The translations under genes and the position numbers were made by a program. A stretch of 56,841 nt of DNA, from the NCBI GenBank assembly GCA_964492065.1, contig CAZBHH010000017.1:1-56841 (forward strand), given 5' to 3'. Every line of letters begins with the position of its first letter. The stretch's first letter is position 1. The notes below the pieces were generated by a model. That model was not told the DNA's origin, did not search any database, and saw only the letters and a list, made by a program, of their open reading frames with translations. Positions 17,849-26,420 of the stretch are shown here, one piece after another. The DNA is from JADKAC01 sp964492065 (GTDB taxonomy: Bacteria; Bacteroidota; Bacteroidia; Chitinophagales; BACL12).

Positions 17849-18475
17849 TTACGCATTCGTTTTTACAATATACAACACCTGCCTGAAAATGCCCGCTATG
17901 TTTCTGAAGGCAACGTGCTCGACGGTGAGATGGTGTTTTGCAAACAGCGATTGCCATTCCGCATCGGTGCGATTGGTGCAGGGGCAGGGTGAATATCCCA
18001 AATTGATAAATGTATCCGTTGCCTTTGTCGCTAATTCCTGTAGCGGGTTTGAATAGACATCTTCAATTATGACGAGCCGCTTGCAAATCCTGGCGCTTTC
18101 CAACAGCACGGTTTCGTTGTTTTGGATATGGTGGAGAACGGTTAATAACAAGCCGTAATCAAAGGATGTATCCTCAAAAGGCATGTGTAAGCCATTGTAT
18201 ATTACCGGTTCGGTTTCGGGGTGATAATTTCCCTTATTGATGTCGAGTGGCGTAACCGTAAATCCCTTTTGCCTGAGTGAAGCGGTGACCATGCCGCCGC
18301 CGGAGCCGATATCAATGATATTGGATTGCGCTTTCAGGTGTGGCAAAAAAAACTGAATTTTTTTCTCAGTGAGTTTTCGTCCACCTGTTTGGATATACCA
18401 CTTGCGCAGTGGGGATATTTTCTGAATCGCAAATAAGACCATGCCTTTAGTACTCAGCGGTTTCTTATTCCTCAA
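17849..18475 (-). CDS. class I SAM-dependent methyltransferase
   Basis: 208 residues with a Rossmann methyltransferase core: motif I NIIDIGSGGGMVTASL (about residue 52), the acidic loop VTPLDINKG, MPFEDTSFDYGLLLTVLHHI (motif post I/II region) and LVIIEDVY. No signal peptide. The substrate cannot be read from the sequence; it is of the methyltransferase type 11 kind. Its start overlaps the 3' end of msrB by 11 nt, so the two are translationally coupled and msrB is the first gene. Confidence 0.85.
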   Translation of the reverse strand: MRNKKPLSTKGMVLFAIQKISPLRKWYIQTGGRKLTEKKIQFFLPHLKAQSNIIDIGSGGGMVTASLRQKGFTVTPLDINKGNYHPETEPVIYNGLHMPFEDTSFDYGLLLTVLHHIQNNETVLLESARICKRLVIIEDVYSNPLQELATKATDTFINLGYSPCPCTNRTDAEWQSLFAKHHLTVEHVAFRNIAGIFRQVLYIVKTNA

Positions 18476-19004
18476 ATCGCAGGGCAGCGCCGTTGATGCA
18501 ATACCTTAACCCGGTGGGTTGATCGGGGGCATCTTCAAATACATGGCCCAAATGAGCCCCGCAACGTGCACAATGTACTTCCTTGCGCATATATCCGATA
18601 TCGTAATCTACTTCGGAGCCCAGGTTCTCCTCGTGAATTGGCGTGTAGAAACTCGGCCAACCGGTGCCGGATTCAAACTTTGTGTCGGATGAAAACAAGG
18701 GCAGCCCGCAGGCGATGCAGTAATACGTTCCCTTCTTTTTATTGGCGTTTAACGGATGGGTGAACGGGCGCTCTGTTCCGTGTTGCCGGGTGACGAAATA
18801 CGCCTCCGGAGAGAGCTCGGCTTTCCATTCGGCATCTGATTTGGTGATTGCATTTCCATCATATATTTCCGATGGGTCCCCTTTTGAAGTCGTTGCGGTA
18901 CCGGGAATATTCGAGCCGTTGTTGTTTGTTGTCTGCGATTGACCGCATGCGGCCAGTAACAACACGCTAATGGAGAGAATGCCAATTGTCAGTTTGTTAA
19001 GCAT
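18465..19004 (-). CDS. msrB: peptide-methionine (R)-S-oxide reductase, lipoprotein
   Basis: 179 residues. A lipoprotein signal with lipobox LAAC (Cys20) precedes a Ser/Thr/Asn-rich linker and a complete MsrB domain. The zinc-binding pairs are Cys96/Cys99 (CIAC) and Cys145/Cys148 (CARC); SGTGWPSFY and GHVFEDAP are conserved, and the catalytic Cys169 is in LRYCING. It reduces methionine-R-sulfoxide in proteins. The lipid anchor places it outside the cytoplasm, a repair role for envelope proteins. No MsrA domain or gene is present nearby. Confidence 0.95.
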   Translation of the reverse strand: MLNKLTIGILSISVLLLAACGQSQTTNNNGSNIPGTATTSKGDPSEIYDGNAITKSDAEWKAELSPEAYFVTRQHGTERPFTHPLNANKKKGTYYCIACGLPLFSSDTKFESGTGWPSFYTPIHEENLGSEVDYDIGYMRKEVHCARCGAHLGHVFEDAPDQPTGLRYCINGAALRFEE

Positions 19005-19091
19005 GGCTGAAATCGTTTAGTACAACATACAGAAAATAATTAAGTTTAGTTTTTTTAAAAGAATCGGCAGCGGGTATTTATCTTCGCAGGT

Positions 19092-19448
19092 ATGAAGCTA
19101 CGGTTTTTATTGCACGTGCATGCCTGTTTTCTCGAAAAGGCCACTCACAATCCACTGCACGGTGAACACATTATTTGCAGGTTATACGATAAAGACCTGG
19201 TACAGGACGATTTGCTGGGAAGCGCAACCCCCAATGCCCGCGGGAAAGTGCATTTTACGATAGACCCTGAGCAGTACGGCGAATTGCGCAGTTTAGTTGA
19301 TAAATTTCCCGATTTGTATATCGAGGTTGAATCACAGGGTGAAATACTCTTTACTACACCGGTAGCGACGGATATCAAGGCGCTGGAAGACGGCTCATTC
19401 AATATGCAGGAAGGAGAGTCTGTCGATTTGGGCACTTTCCTCGTTTAA
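19092..19448 (+). CDS. small conserved protein, C2/transthyretin-like fold
   Basis: 118 residues with no signal peptide. The pattern GEHIICRLYDKDLVQDDLLG, SATPNARGKVHFTID and LVDKFPDLYIEVESQGE resembles single-domain C2- or transthyretin-like beta-sandwich proteins, in which a short D-x-D-x-D-D loop can bind calcium (DKDLVQDD). Function unknown. It is convergent with the MFS gene, overlapping it by 4 nt. A TATCTTCG near 19079, one base from TAnnTTTG, lies close before the ATG. Confidence 0.6.
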   Translation: MKLRFLLHVHACFLEKATHNPLHGEHIICRLYDKDLVQDDLLGSATPNARGKVHFTIDPEQYGELRSLVDKFPDLYIEVESQGEILFTTPVATDIKALEDGSFNMQEGESVDLGTFLV

Positions 19449-20611
19449 TCCGTTTTGGATGTGAGTGCTTTGCGCTCCAACCGGTCAATGCGCAGGAAAA
19501 GCAATGCCGTTATAATGGTAAATACGACAATAGCCCACCACAGGGTGGGGTAATTCCACTTGCTGATGATGGTCGTACTTGCAGAAGGCGCAATGATAAA
19601 GGCAACAGCCCATGCCAGTGTATAGATTCCCACATAGGTGCCGCGGGTTTTGACCGTGCCCCGGTGTACGGCAAATGAAACCATAAACGGCATGGCAAAC
19701 ATCTCCGCAAAACTCAGCAAAGCCATTGCGACAAATAATACCGCAACTGCCGGAAACAAGAGGATGAGCATAAATGAGGCGGCGAGTAAAAACGTTCCGA
19801 AAACAATGAGAGCGGTTGGGCGGAATTTTTTCTCTATGTAATATACCAGGATCATTTCAAACAGGAAGACGATGAACCCGTTAAACCCGATCAGCAACCC
19901 GATCATGTTTTCATGCAGTTGAAATGTATTGCGGTAATACAGGGGCAATCCGCTGAATATTTGAAGAAAGGCAATGGCAAAGAATCCGCAGAGTACGGCA
20001 AAGCTCAAAAAATATCGGTCTTTCCAGGGATTGGTAAACGGCGCACCGGCAGCGGACATATCTTGTGAAGACGAACGGCCATCCGGTTTCCGGTTGTGAA
20101 AATACAGGTAAAAGATACCCCCCGCCACTATGCAGGTAAGTCCATTGACAATAAACAACAGGTTGTAGGAGAAGGCAGCTAAGAAGCCACCTGCCGCCGG
20201 GCCGAGAGAATAGCCGAGGTTTAACGCCATCCTGTTTAATGAAAACGAGCGGGTAAAATTTTGTGGCTGGGAATACATCGAAACGGCTGCCGTGTTTGCC
20301 GGTCGCAACATATCGGTGAGCGTTGCCGCCAGGAAAATGCCGACAGATAAGGTCGGGAAGGTTTTTAAAAACATGAGGATAATAATCAGAATGCCTCCGC
20401 CCACCAGGCTGATCATCTGCACTTTGAATGCGCCGATCTTATCCGTGAGAATTCCACCCGCATAGGAGCCGATCATGGATCCGATTCCAAAACAACTGAG
20501 TATGATGCCGGCGTGCTGCACATCCATCCCGAGATCGACGGTAATATACACGCTGAGAAATGGCAATACCATGGCGCCGCTGCGATTTATCAATTGAATT
20601 ATCGCAAGCAT
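19445..20611 (-). CDS. MFS transporter, 5' end unresolved
   Basis: The ATG-started frame gives 388 residues with about 11-12 membrane helices and MFS features such as GIGSMIGSYAGGILTDKIG and a paired second half. The first helix starts immediately at the ATG (MLAIIQLINRSGAMVLPFLS), and the in-frame codons upstream still look like protein (LKKITALYREAYSGLSRAAW), a normal MFS N-terminus. No ATG, GTG or TTG exists in that upstream frame before a TGA. A promoter box lies further up at 20714-20721, and a run of eight A (minus strand, 20677-20684) separates it from the coding frame. So the true 5' end is likely frameshifted, slippage-dependent, or starts at CTG 20671. Substrate unknown. Confidence 0.82.
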   Translation of the reverse strand: MLAIIQLINRSGAMVLPFLSVYITVDLGMDVQHAGIILSCFGIGSMIGSYAGGILTDKIGAFKVQMISLVGGGILIIILMFLKTFPTLSVGIFLAATLTDMLRPANTAAVSMYSQPQNFTRSFSLNRMALNLGYSLGPAAGGFLAAFSYNLLFIVNGLTCIVAGGIFYLYFHNRKPDGRSSSQDMSAAGAPFTNPWKDRYFLSFAVLCGFFAIAFLQIFSGLPLYYRNTFQLHENMIGLLIGFNGFIVFLFEMILVYYIEKKFRPTALIVFGTFLLAASFMLILLFPAVAVLFVAMALLSFAEMFAMPFMVSFAVHRGTVKTRGTYVGIYTLAWAVAFIIAPSASTTIISKWNYPTLWWAIVVFTIITALLFLRIDRLERKALTSKTD

Positions 20612-20713
20612 CCACGCCGCACGGGATAACCCGCTGTAAGCTTCTCTGTATAGTGCTGTGATTTTTTTCAGTTGTGTTTTTTTTGCAAGATAAACACCTT
20701 TATATCAAGTATT

Positions 20714-20721
20714 CAAAATTA
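20714..20721 (-). promoter_or_regulatory. -7 promoter box of the MFS gene (TAATTTTG)
   Basis: On the minus strand TAATTTTG matches TAnnTTTG. Transcription would start near 20707, just before a GTG (20695-20697) and a TTG (20686-20688) that are one base out of frame with the MFS coding sequence. No -33 motif recognised. Confidence 0.45.
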
Positions 20722-20839
20722 CCGTACACAGCGGTTATTTATTTTTTGGTATAGGTTGCGGTCAATTGGATGACCGCGGCGAAAATTGCTCAATTGCAAT
20801 TAATTATACATGGCTCGCGGTTAAAAAAAAACATGTGTC

Positions 20840-20847
20840 TATCTTTG
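20840..20847 (+). promoter_or_regulatory. -7 promoter box of the PNGase F-like gene (TATCTTTG)
   Basis: TATCTTTG is a perfect TAnnTTTG match 11 nt before the ATG at 20859. It lies inside the longer open frame that begins at 20766, which argues against that upstream start. AAGGAAACAGG between box and ATG may serve as a ribosome site. Confidence 0.55.
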
Positions 20848-20858
20848 AAGGAAACAGG

Positions 20859-23800
20859 ATGTACATGCAAAAGTTAATTCGGTCAGTTATTATCGGTTTA
20901 TTATTGGGTTCGACACATGTATTTGCAGGGCCCGGAGATACCATCAAAGTGCAGACATTCACCTTCGGTTCACCGCAGGATGCGTGGTTTGAACTGCCAT
21001 CCTCCGATATTGCCATTGAGAAGATACTGATGAAATACACGTTGAAATGCAATCCCGCTCAATCGCCTGCATGTGGCGAGTGGGATTATCTCACCTATAC
21101 GTATTTATACGACCATACGGGAGTTATGGACAGCACGATGCTCACCCATTCCAGTTTTGAGGTAAACGGCACAACTCCCGATACGCTGGAATATTCGGCA
21201 ACACCTACATTTACCTACCAACCCAAATGGTTGTATTCCATTGTTTACGATGCGATCACGAGTCTCGACACCTTTCAGATCGGCGATGGATTGTTGAGTG
21301 CGGAATTCCCTATGGGCAGTAGTGCACCGGTAAGCAGAACACAATGTATCTGGACTGCGGCGGAGATGTCAGATGCAGGTATGACGGCAGGAAATCTGAC
21401 GGGTTTGCGGTTTTATGTTGAATCGCCGGGCACTCAACTGGCCGACCTGCGCATTGCAATTGCAAATACTGTACTCACCGAAGTAGATACTGTATTTGAA
21501 GAAGCCGAATTTACGGAAGTGTATCACAATAATTTTACACCTGCAACTGCCGGATGGGTTACAATTCCTTTCCTGAATGCCTTTTACTGGGATGGCGCAT
21601 CCAATATCTGCGTGCAAATTACATTTGACAATGCGGTTACAGGCGTAAATACAATATTAAGAGCTTCGGATTTGGGCGTCAACAGAAGTATCTATGCTGC
21701 GGGATCTGATAAATATTTGCAAGTAGCACAACCCTATTATGCCGACGTTAACGGCTTTCCGTTAAGCGGGCTGTCAGATGGTGTTACCGTTTCGTGGTGG
21801 AGTTATGGCGACCCGGAATTTCAGCCTCAGAACGGCACCGCCTTCGAAGTGTATAATGCTTCCGGCAACAGGCTTTTAAATGTACACAGCCCCTGGAGTG
21901 ATGGAAATTTTTATTGGGATGCCGGCGCTTCAGGCAGCAGTTATGACCGCATTTATAAAAATGCATCTGCCGCCGATTACGAAGGCCGGTGGACGCACTG
22001 GGCTTTTACCAAAGACGCCGCTGCCGGCATCATGAAAATTTACAAAGACGGCATCGAATGGCATTCCGGCACCGGCAAATATTACACCATGGAAAATGCG
22101 GAGAAAATGCGCATCGGAAAAGGGCAGTGGAGCGGTTCGGAATCGTATTACGGCAATATGAATGAATTTGCAGTTTGGGATACCGCATTAGATGCCCTAA
22201 CCATACAGGAATTCATGTTTAAAGACATCGATAGCACGCATCCGTATTACGAAAATTTGCGGCTGTACTACAGCTTTGATAATGCGGAGGGGATAGAAGT
22301 GGAAGACGATGTCAGCGGCGATGCATCGCTGGTGAATTTCGGTACCCGGTTGCACTTTATGCCCGCTCAATCCATATACCGCAATGTGAATACAAGCACC
22401 TTGCGCCCTGATATTGTCTGGGAGCAGGGAGTTTTTACCAGTCATATTGATTCCGTTCTCGTGATTGACACCATAGAAAATGATGCGATGACGGTGGTGT
22501 TGTTCAATCCCGATGCACCTACAATGGGCATCGATACTTTTGCGGTTTGGCCGGGCGATTATTGGAATTACAATTACAACTCGGATGGTACTTTACTCGA
22601 TTCGATCTATGTGGCGAATACCGATGTGTTGTATAAGGAATTATATACGTATTACAGTCCGCCGTTTGAGATTATTGACCGCTATGAACTGGCGAGATAC
22701 ATTACGCCTTACGGAATCGGCCTGGACCTGGGCGATGGGTTTACCTGGACGTTTGATGTGAGCGACTATCGCCCTTTGCTGCACGACAGCGTGCATTTGG
22801 TTGCCGGCAACTGGCAGGAGTTACTCTCGCTGGAATTTTGGTTTATCGAAGGAACGCCTCCTCGCAAACCGCTTTCTGTAACAAATGTATGGACGGGCTA
22901 TAAGCCTTTCAACACCGATGAGGCATTCGATGAAAGTACGCCTCCGGTTGAAATTACTATCCCCGCCGATGCCGTTAATGCCAGGGTGAAAATCCGTGTC
23001 ACCGGCCATGGTTTCGGCGGAAATTTAAACTGCGCCGAATTCTGCGCTATGGATCATTACTTGAAGGTGAATGGCGCAACTGTCTGGACAAAAAACGTTT
23101 GGCGTGACAACTGTGATCTCAATCCGCTCTACCCACAGGGCGGCACCTGGGTGTATGACCGGGCCAACTGGTGTCCGGGCGCCGAAGTCGAGACCTACGA
23201 TTTTGAACTTACGGATTTTGTGGAGCCGGGCGGAACTTACACCTTTGACTATGCGGCCCAGGATTATACCTGGAATGGCGCTGGTTCATTTCCCTATTAC
23301 CAGACCGAAGTACAGTTAATCACCTATGATACGCCTGCCTTCGAAACAGATGCCGCCATTATGGATATTATCGCACCGGGAACAGATCAAATGTGGAGCC
23401 GTAAAAATCCCATTTGCAATAACCCGATCATCAGAATTCAAAATACGGGCACACAACCCTTGACATCCCTGACGATAACATACGGCTTGCAGGATGCAAC
23501 GGGCAGCATTCCCTCCACCGTGTACAACTGGACGGGTGCATTGTCATTTATGGAATGGGAGGAGATACAACTGCCGGATTATGCGTGGAGCACCACCGGA
23601 GAATTTAAAGTGGAAATAAGCAATCCGAACGGAGTGGATGATCCGTATCCCTATAACAACACCATGATTTCGACAGTGGAAGTGCCGGCGATGATGCCCA
23701 ATTCATTAATACTGGAATTCAGAACCAATAGTAAGCCCAATGAAAATGAATTGTTTTTGTACAACTCCGCAGGTGAAGAAGTATTCTCAAGAACTTCATT

Positions 23801-24296
23801 TTCTGCAGGCACTACATACAAGGACACGCTGCTGCTGGAAGACGATTGCTATGAACTCTACCTGTGGGACAGCGACGGCGATGGCATTTCCTGGTGGGCC
23901 AACTCGGATGGCTCGGGTTACTTCCGCCTGCGTGACGGAAGCACAAATGCTGTAATTAAAAACTTCGAACCCGATTTTGGCGGATTGATTTACCAGCAGT
24001 TTACCGTAGGCAATTACGTAGATATCGAAGCGACAAACGGAGCTGATGAACGCATTACCGCATTTCCGAATCCCGCTGGCGACATGGTGTTTTTTGCTTT
24101 CTCCTTAATAGAATCACTGCCTTTGGAAATGTACATCTACAATGTGGACGGGAAACTGGTTTACAGCGCAACGCAAGTAGTGCAGGACTCCCAAACTGTT
24201 GCACTGGACATCGCCGGCTATTCCCCGGGCTTATATGTGGCGGTTTTCGCACACAATGGGAAATTGCTGAAAACGCCGTTTATCGTTGAGCGTTGA
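20859..24296 (+). CDS. PNGase F-like T9SS-secreted protein with LamG insertion
   Basis: 1145 residues from ATG 20859 (ATG 20865 also possible); signal peptide to about VFAG. The PNGase F fold is split. Its first segment ends CGEWDYLTYTYL, where Asp76 aligns to catalytic Asp60. About 480 inserted residues follow: a T9SS-associated beta-sandwich (TQCIWTAAEMSDAG) and a laminin-G/concanavalin domain (about 307-455). PNGase resumes at RYELARYITPYGIGLDLGDG and continues through CAEFC (Glu727 aligns to Glu206) and RANWCPGAEV. The site of Glu118 (TETW in PNGase F) appears to be AGNW here. A C-terminal T9SS sorting domain begins ITAFPNPAGDMV. It should remove N-glycans at the cell surface or outside, if active. 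Confidence 0.85.
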   Translation: MYMQKLIRSVIIGLLLGSTHVFAGPGDTIKVQTFTFGSPQDAWFELPSSDIAIEKILMKYTLKCNPAQSPACGEWDYLTYTYLYDHTGVMDSTMLTHSSFEVNGTTPDTLEYSATPTFTYQPKWLYSIVYDAITSLDTFQIGDGLLSAEFPMGSSAPVSRTQCIWTAAEMSDAGMTAGNLTGLRFYVESPGTQLADLRIAIANTVLTEVDTVFEEAEFTEVYHNNFTPATAGWVTIPFLNAFYWDGASNICVQITFDNAVTGVNTILRASDLGVNRSIYAAGSDKYLQVAQPYYADVNGFPLSGLSDGVTVSWWSYGDPEFQPQNGTAFEVYNASGNRLLNVHSPWSDGNFYWDAGASGSSYDRIYKNASAADYEGRWTHWAFTKDAAAGIMKIYKDGIEWHSGTGKYYTMENAEKMRIGKGQWSGSESYYGNMNEFAVWDTALDALTIQEFMFKDIDSTHPYYENLRLYYSFDNAEGIEVEDDVSGDASLVNFGTRLHFMPAQSIYRNVNTSTLRPDIVWEQGVFTSHIDSVLVIDTIENDAMTVVLFNPDAPTMGIDTFAVWPGDYWNYNYNSDGTLLDSIYVANTDVLYKELYTYYSPPFEIIDRYELARYITPYGIGLDLGDGFTWTFDVSDYRPLLHDSVHLVAGNWQELLSLEFWFIEGTPPRKPLSVTNVWTGYKPFNTDEAFDESTPPVEITIPADAVNARVKIRVTGHGFGGNLNCAEFCAMDHYLKVNGATVWTKNVWRDNCDLNPLYPQGGTWVYDRANWCPGAEVETYDFELTDFVEPGGTYTFDYAAQDYTWNGAGSFPYYQTEVQLITYDTPAFETDAAIMDIIAPGTDQMWSRKNPICNNPIIRIQNTGTQPLTSLTITYGLQDATGSIPSTVYNWTGALSFMEWEEIQLPDYAWSTTGEFKVEISNPNGVDDPYPYNNTMISTVEVPAMMPNSLILEFRTNSKPNENELFLYNSAGEEVFSRTSFSAGTTYKDTLLLEDDCYELYLWDSDGDGISWWANSDGSGYFRLRDGSTNAVIKNFEPDFGGLIYQQFTVGNYVDIEATNGADERITAFPNPAGDMVFFAFSLIESLPLEMYIYNVDGKLVYSATQVVQDSQTVALDIAGYSPGLYVAVFAHNGKLLKTPFIVER

Positions 24297-24304
24297 TCAT
24301 GTGA

Positions 24305-25228
24305 CTACCGGTTTTGCGCCTCGGAAGCCGTCGGGTAATCCGCAATTTTATACCGCACATGCGCACTCGAATTTATGTCCACAACGGTCATAACCGATTT
24401 TTCCATGCTGCTATTATCAATGGTACTCACTTCCATGATGGAGCCGCTCGGATAGTTGTATGGAGTGGTGATCATCGCAGGAGAACCCGCTGCGCCGTAA
24501 TTGTAAATGCTGTAGTTGCCGTAAATATTCTCGTCGGTAAGCCACATCTCCATCGAGCCATCTGTATTTTCGTATTTGTATCCCTTACATACCTTTCCCA
24601 TTATCGTCTTCGTCCCCAACGATTGAAATTCCGGATAGGCAGCATCATAAACTTCAACCGAATCCGCATAGGCGTCTGCTAAGGTGTCCAGCGCTGCCGT
24701 ATCCACCTGGATGGAATAGGCCAGGCGGCTGCGCTCGGAGCCGTCACGCATCAGCATTACGAAAGCACCATTCTTAAAGTCGTTGATGAGCATGATATCC
24801 TGATCGTTCTTTTCGGTTTCTGCATCCTCGATTGACGTACCCATATATTTATAATTATTGCTGGTGTGCGTATTCATGAAACTGGTCTCTTCCAGTTTTC
24901 CCTTCTTGTCAAAAGTCTGAATTTGCATGCGAATAACCCTGTCGAAAACGTATTCGTCTTCGAGCACCACATTGGTATCTAAAATAAACGGGAATCCGCC
25001 GCCGGCATCATCGCTGTATAATCCCGCATAATACTTGCCGATTACCCGGTCCCAATATTTATCTACCACCCGGTCGGCAGCCTTATTAATCTCCTCGTCT
25101 ATTTTCCGGTTGATGGCATCGGTCATTGCATCGGCAGCCTTGTTTTTTATGGCATTTAATATCTGTGCCTGTGTCTCGGCGATGCATAAGAACAGGGGGA
25201 TAAGCAGGAGGATTTTTACATTTTTCAT
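24305..25228 (-). CDS. DUF4412-type secreted protein
   Basis: 307 residues with a signal peptide (MKNVKILLLIPLFLCIAETQAQ). An amphipathic, Ala/Lys-rich helical segment follows (ILNAIKNKAADAMTDAINRK), then a beta-rich domain with KTIMGKVCKGYKYENTDGSM, EMWLTDENIYGNY, the pattern of DUF4412 / GLPGLI-like proteins in which IMGK.CKGY marks the conserved centre. Function unknown; periplasmic or surface location is likely. Its stop lies 8 nt from that of the convergent PNGase-like gene. Confidence 0.75.
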   Translation of the reverse strand: MKNVKILLLIPLFLCIAETQAQILNAIKNKAADAMTDAINRKIDEEINKAADRVVDKYWDRVIGKYYAGLYSDDAGGGFPFILDTNVVLEDEYVFDRVIRMQIQTFDKKGKLEETSFMNTHTSNNYKYMGTSIEDAETEKNDQDIMLINDFKNGAFVMLMRDGSERSRLAYSIQVDTAALDTLADAYADSVEVYDAAYPEFQSLGTKTIMGKVCKGYKYENTDGSMEMWLTDENIYGNYSIYNYGAAGSPAMITTPYNYPSGSIMEVSTIDNSSMEKSVMTVVDINSSAHVRYKIADYPTASEAQNR

Positions 25229-25379
25229 GATTTGTATTTTTTCGATTTAGGGGTAAACATAATACCCTAAAGGTAGCAAAGTAACAACTAAAAAAATTTT
25301 AAAAAATGCGGCTTTGTTTAGAATAATTTTAAGTTAATTTTTTCACTCAACAGCAGTGCAATTTTTTATAAGAAATAGA

Positions 25380-25404
25380 GAAGCCGCCTTGTTCAGGCGG
25401 CTTC
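25380..25404 (-). terminator. rho-independent terminator of the leftward gene 25463-26230
   Basis: GAAGCCGCCT at 25380-25389 and AGGCGGCTTC at 25395-25404 form a perfect 10-bp GC-rich stem with a 5-nt loop, 58 nt past the stop codon. On the minus strand a pyrimidine-rich stretch (TCTATTTCTTAT) follows. Confidence 0.7.
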
Positions 25405-25462
25405 CACATACATACATTCCGCTTCCGGAGATATCTCCCCCGGCCGTAATCAGGTTGTGTCA

Positions 25463-26230
25463 CTAATTGATAGTTACAATTCCCGTATTGATAAAGATAT
25501 CGTTGCCATTGTAAATATCGACGTAAAAACTTCCTTTCTTATTAAATTTCTGGTTGAATTTTACGATATCCCATTCGGGGTCTATATTTATGGTAAATGT
25601 CTCATACAGGTTTTCATCCGAATCGTAGATATCTACATAAAACATATCGGTTGCAAATCTTTTGTCGTTGGTAATGATTACCACCACCCGGACGGTCGTA
25701 TCGTTGCCCATTGAAAATTCGGTGGATTGGCCTATGGGCTCCAGGTTTTCCGTTACATCTGTTGCAAAAACAATTTCTGAATTTTCATAGTAGTACGTAT
25801 CAATACCACCGTCGCTCGTATCCACCGAATTACTGGAATCATCAACCAGGAAAACTTCCGCATTGGTGACGGCAAGTTCTTTTTTACCATTCAGCACTTT
25901 AATTGAATACTTTCCGGGCTGTGTAAAAAGCATATCGTAAATCACCCAGTTCTTACCCTCGGGCTGAGCCATTTCGGCAGTCGCATAATTAGAGTAGTTG
26001 CCAGTGGCTGTATTGAGCGAATCTATTTTTAGTGTAAGCGCATCCTTAATTGTCTTTTCCTGTTTATACATGATATAGATATATCCGCCACCGGGTTTAA
26101 TGTTCCATTGATCGTAAATGCCTTCGGCAATTCCCTCTTCGGTGTAAGAGGTACAAAGCACTACGGAATTCTGGGCAATTGCCAATGACCCGATTGTCAG
26201 GATCAAAAGCAGTAAGATACTTTTTCGCAT
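25463..26230 (-). CDS. secreted protein of unknown function
   Basis: 255 residues counted from ATG 26230 (MRKSILLLLILTIGSLAIAQ, a clean signal peptide); ATG 26245 is an alternative, and the longer frame beyond it is not needed. The mature part has two beta-rich halves: the first has NWVIYDMLFTQPGKYSIKV, the second ATDMFYVDIYDSDENLYETF and KFNKKGSFYVDIYNGND. The repeated FYVDIY suggests two similar immunoglobulin- or CARDB-like sandwiches. No catalytic motif is visible and I do not recognise the family. It is followed by a clear terminator. Confidence 0.7.
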   Translation of the reverse strand: MRKSILLLLILTIGSLAIAQNSVVLCTSYTEEGIAEGIYDQWNIKPGGGYIYIMYKQEKTIKDALTLKIDSLNTATGNYSNYATAEMAQPEGKNWVIYDMLFTQPGKYSIKVLNGKKELAVTNAEVFLVDDSSNSVDTSDGGIDTYYYENSEIVFATDVTENLEPIGQSTEFSMGNDTTVRVVVIITNDKRFATDMFYVDIYDSDENLYETFTINIDPEWDIVKFNQKFNKKGSFYVDIYNGNDIFINTGIVTIN

Positions 26231-26420
26231 GTTTGATATTTTCATCAAAAATGAGAAAAAAAACGATTGGTGCAACAGGTTATCAACAGTTATTTTAGTT
26301 AATTGAATCCGTGTGCAGAGGCAGGTAAAGCTCAACCCGGTGCGATTCATTTCAATTGGCCTTCCGCAGTGGGACAGGTGCACTTTGTCCTGTTGGGCGT
26401 GCTGCTTACCTTTAAGCCCG

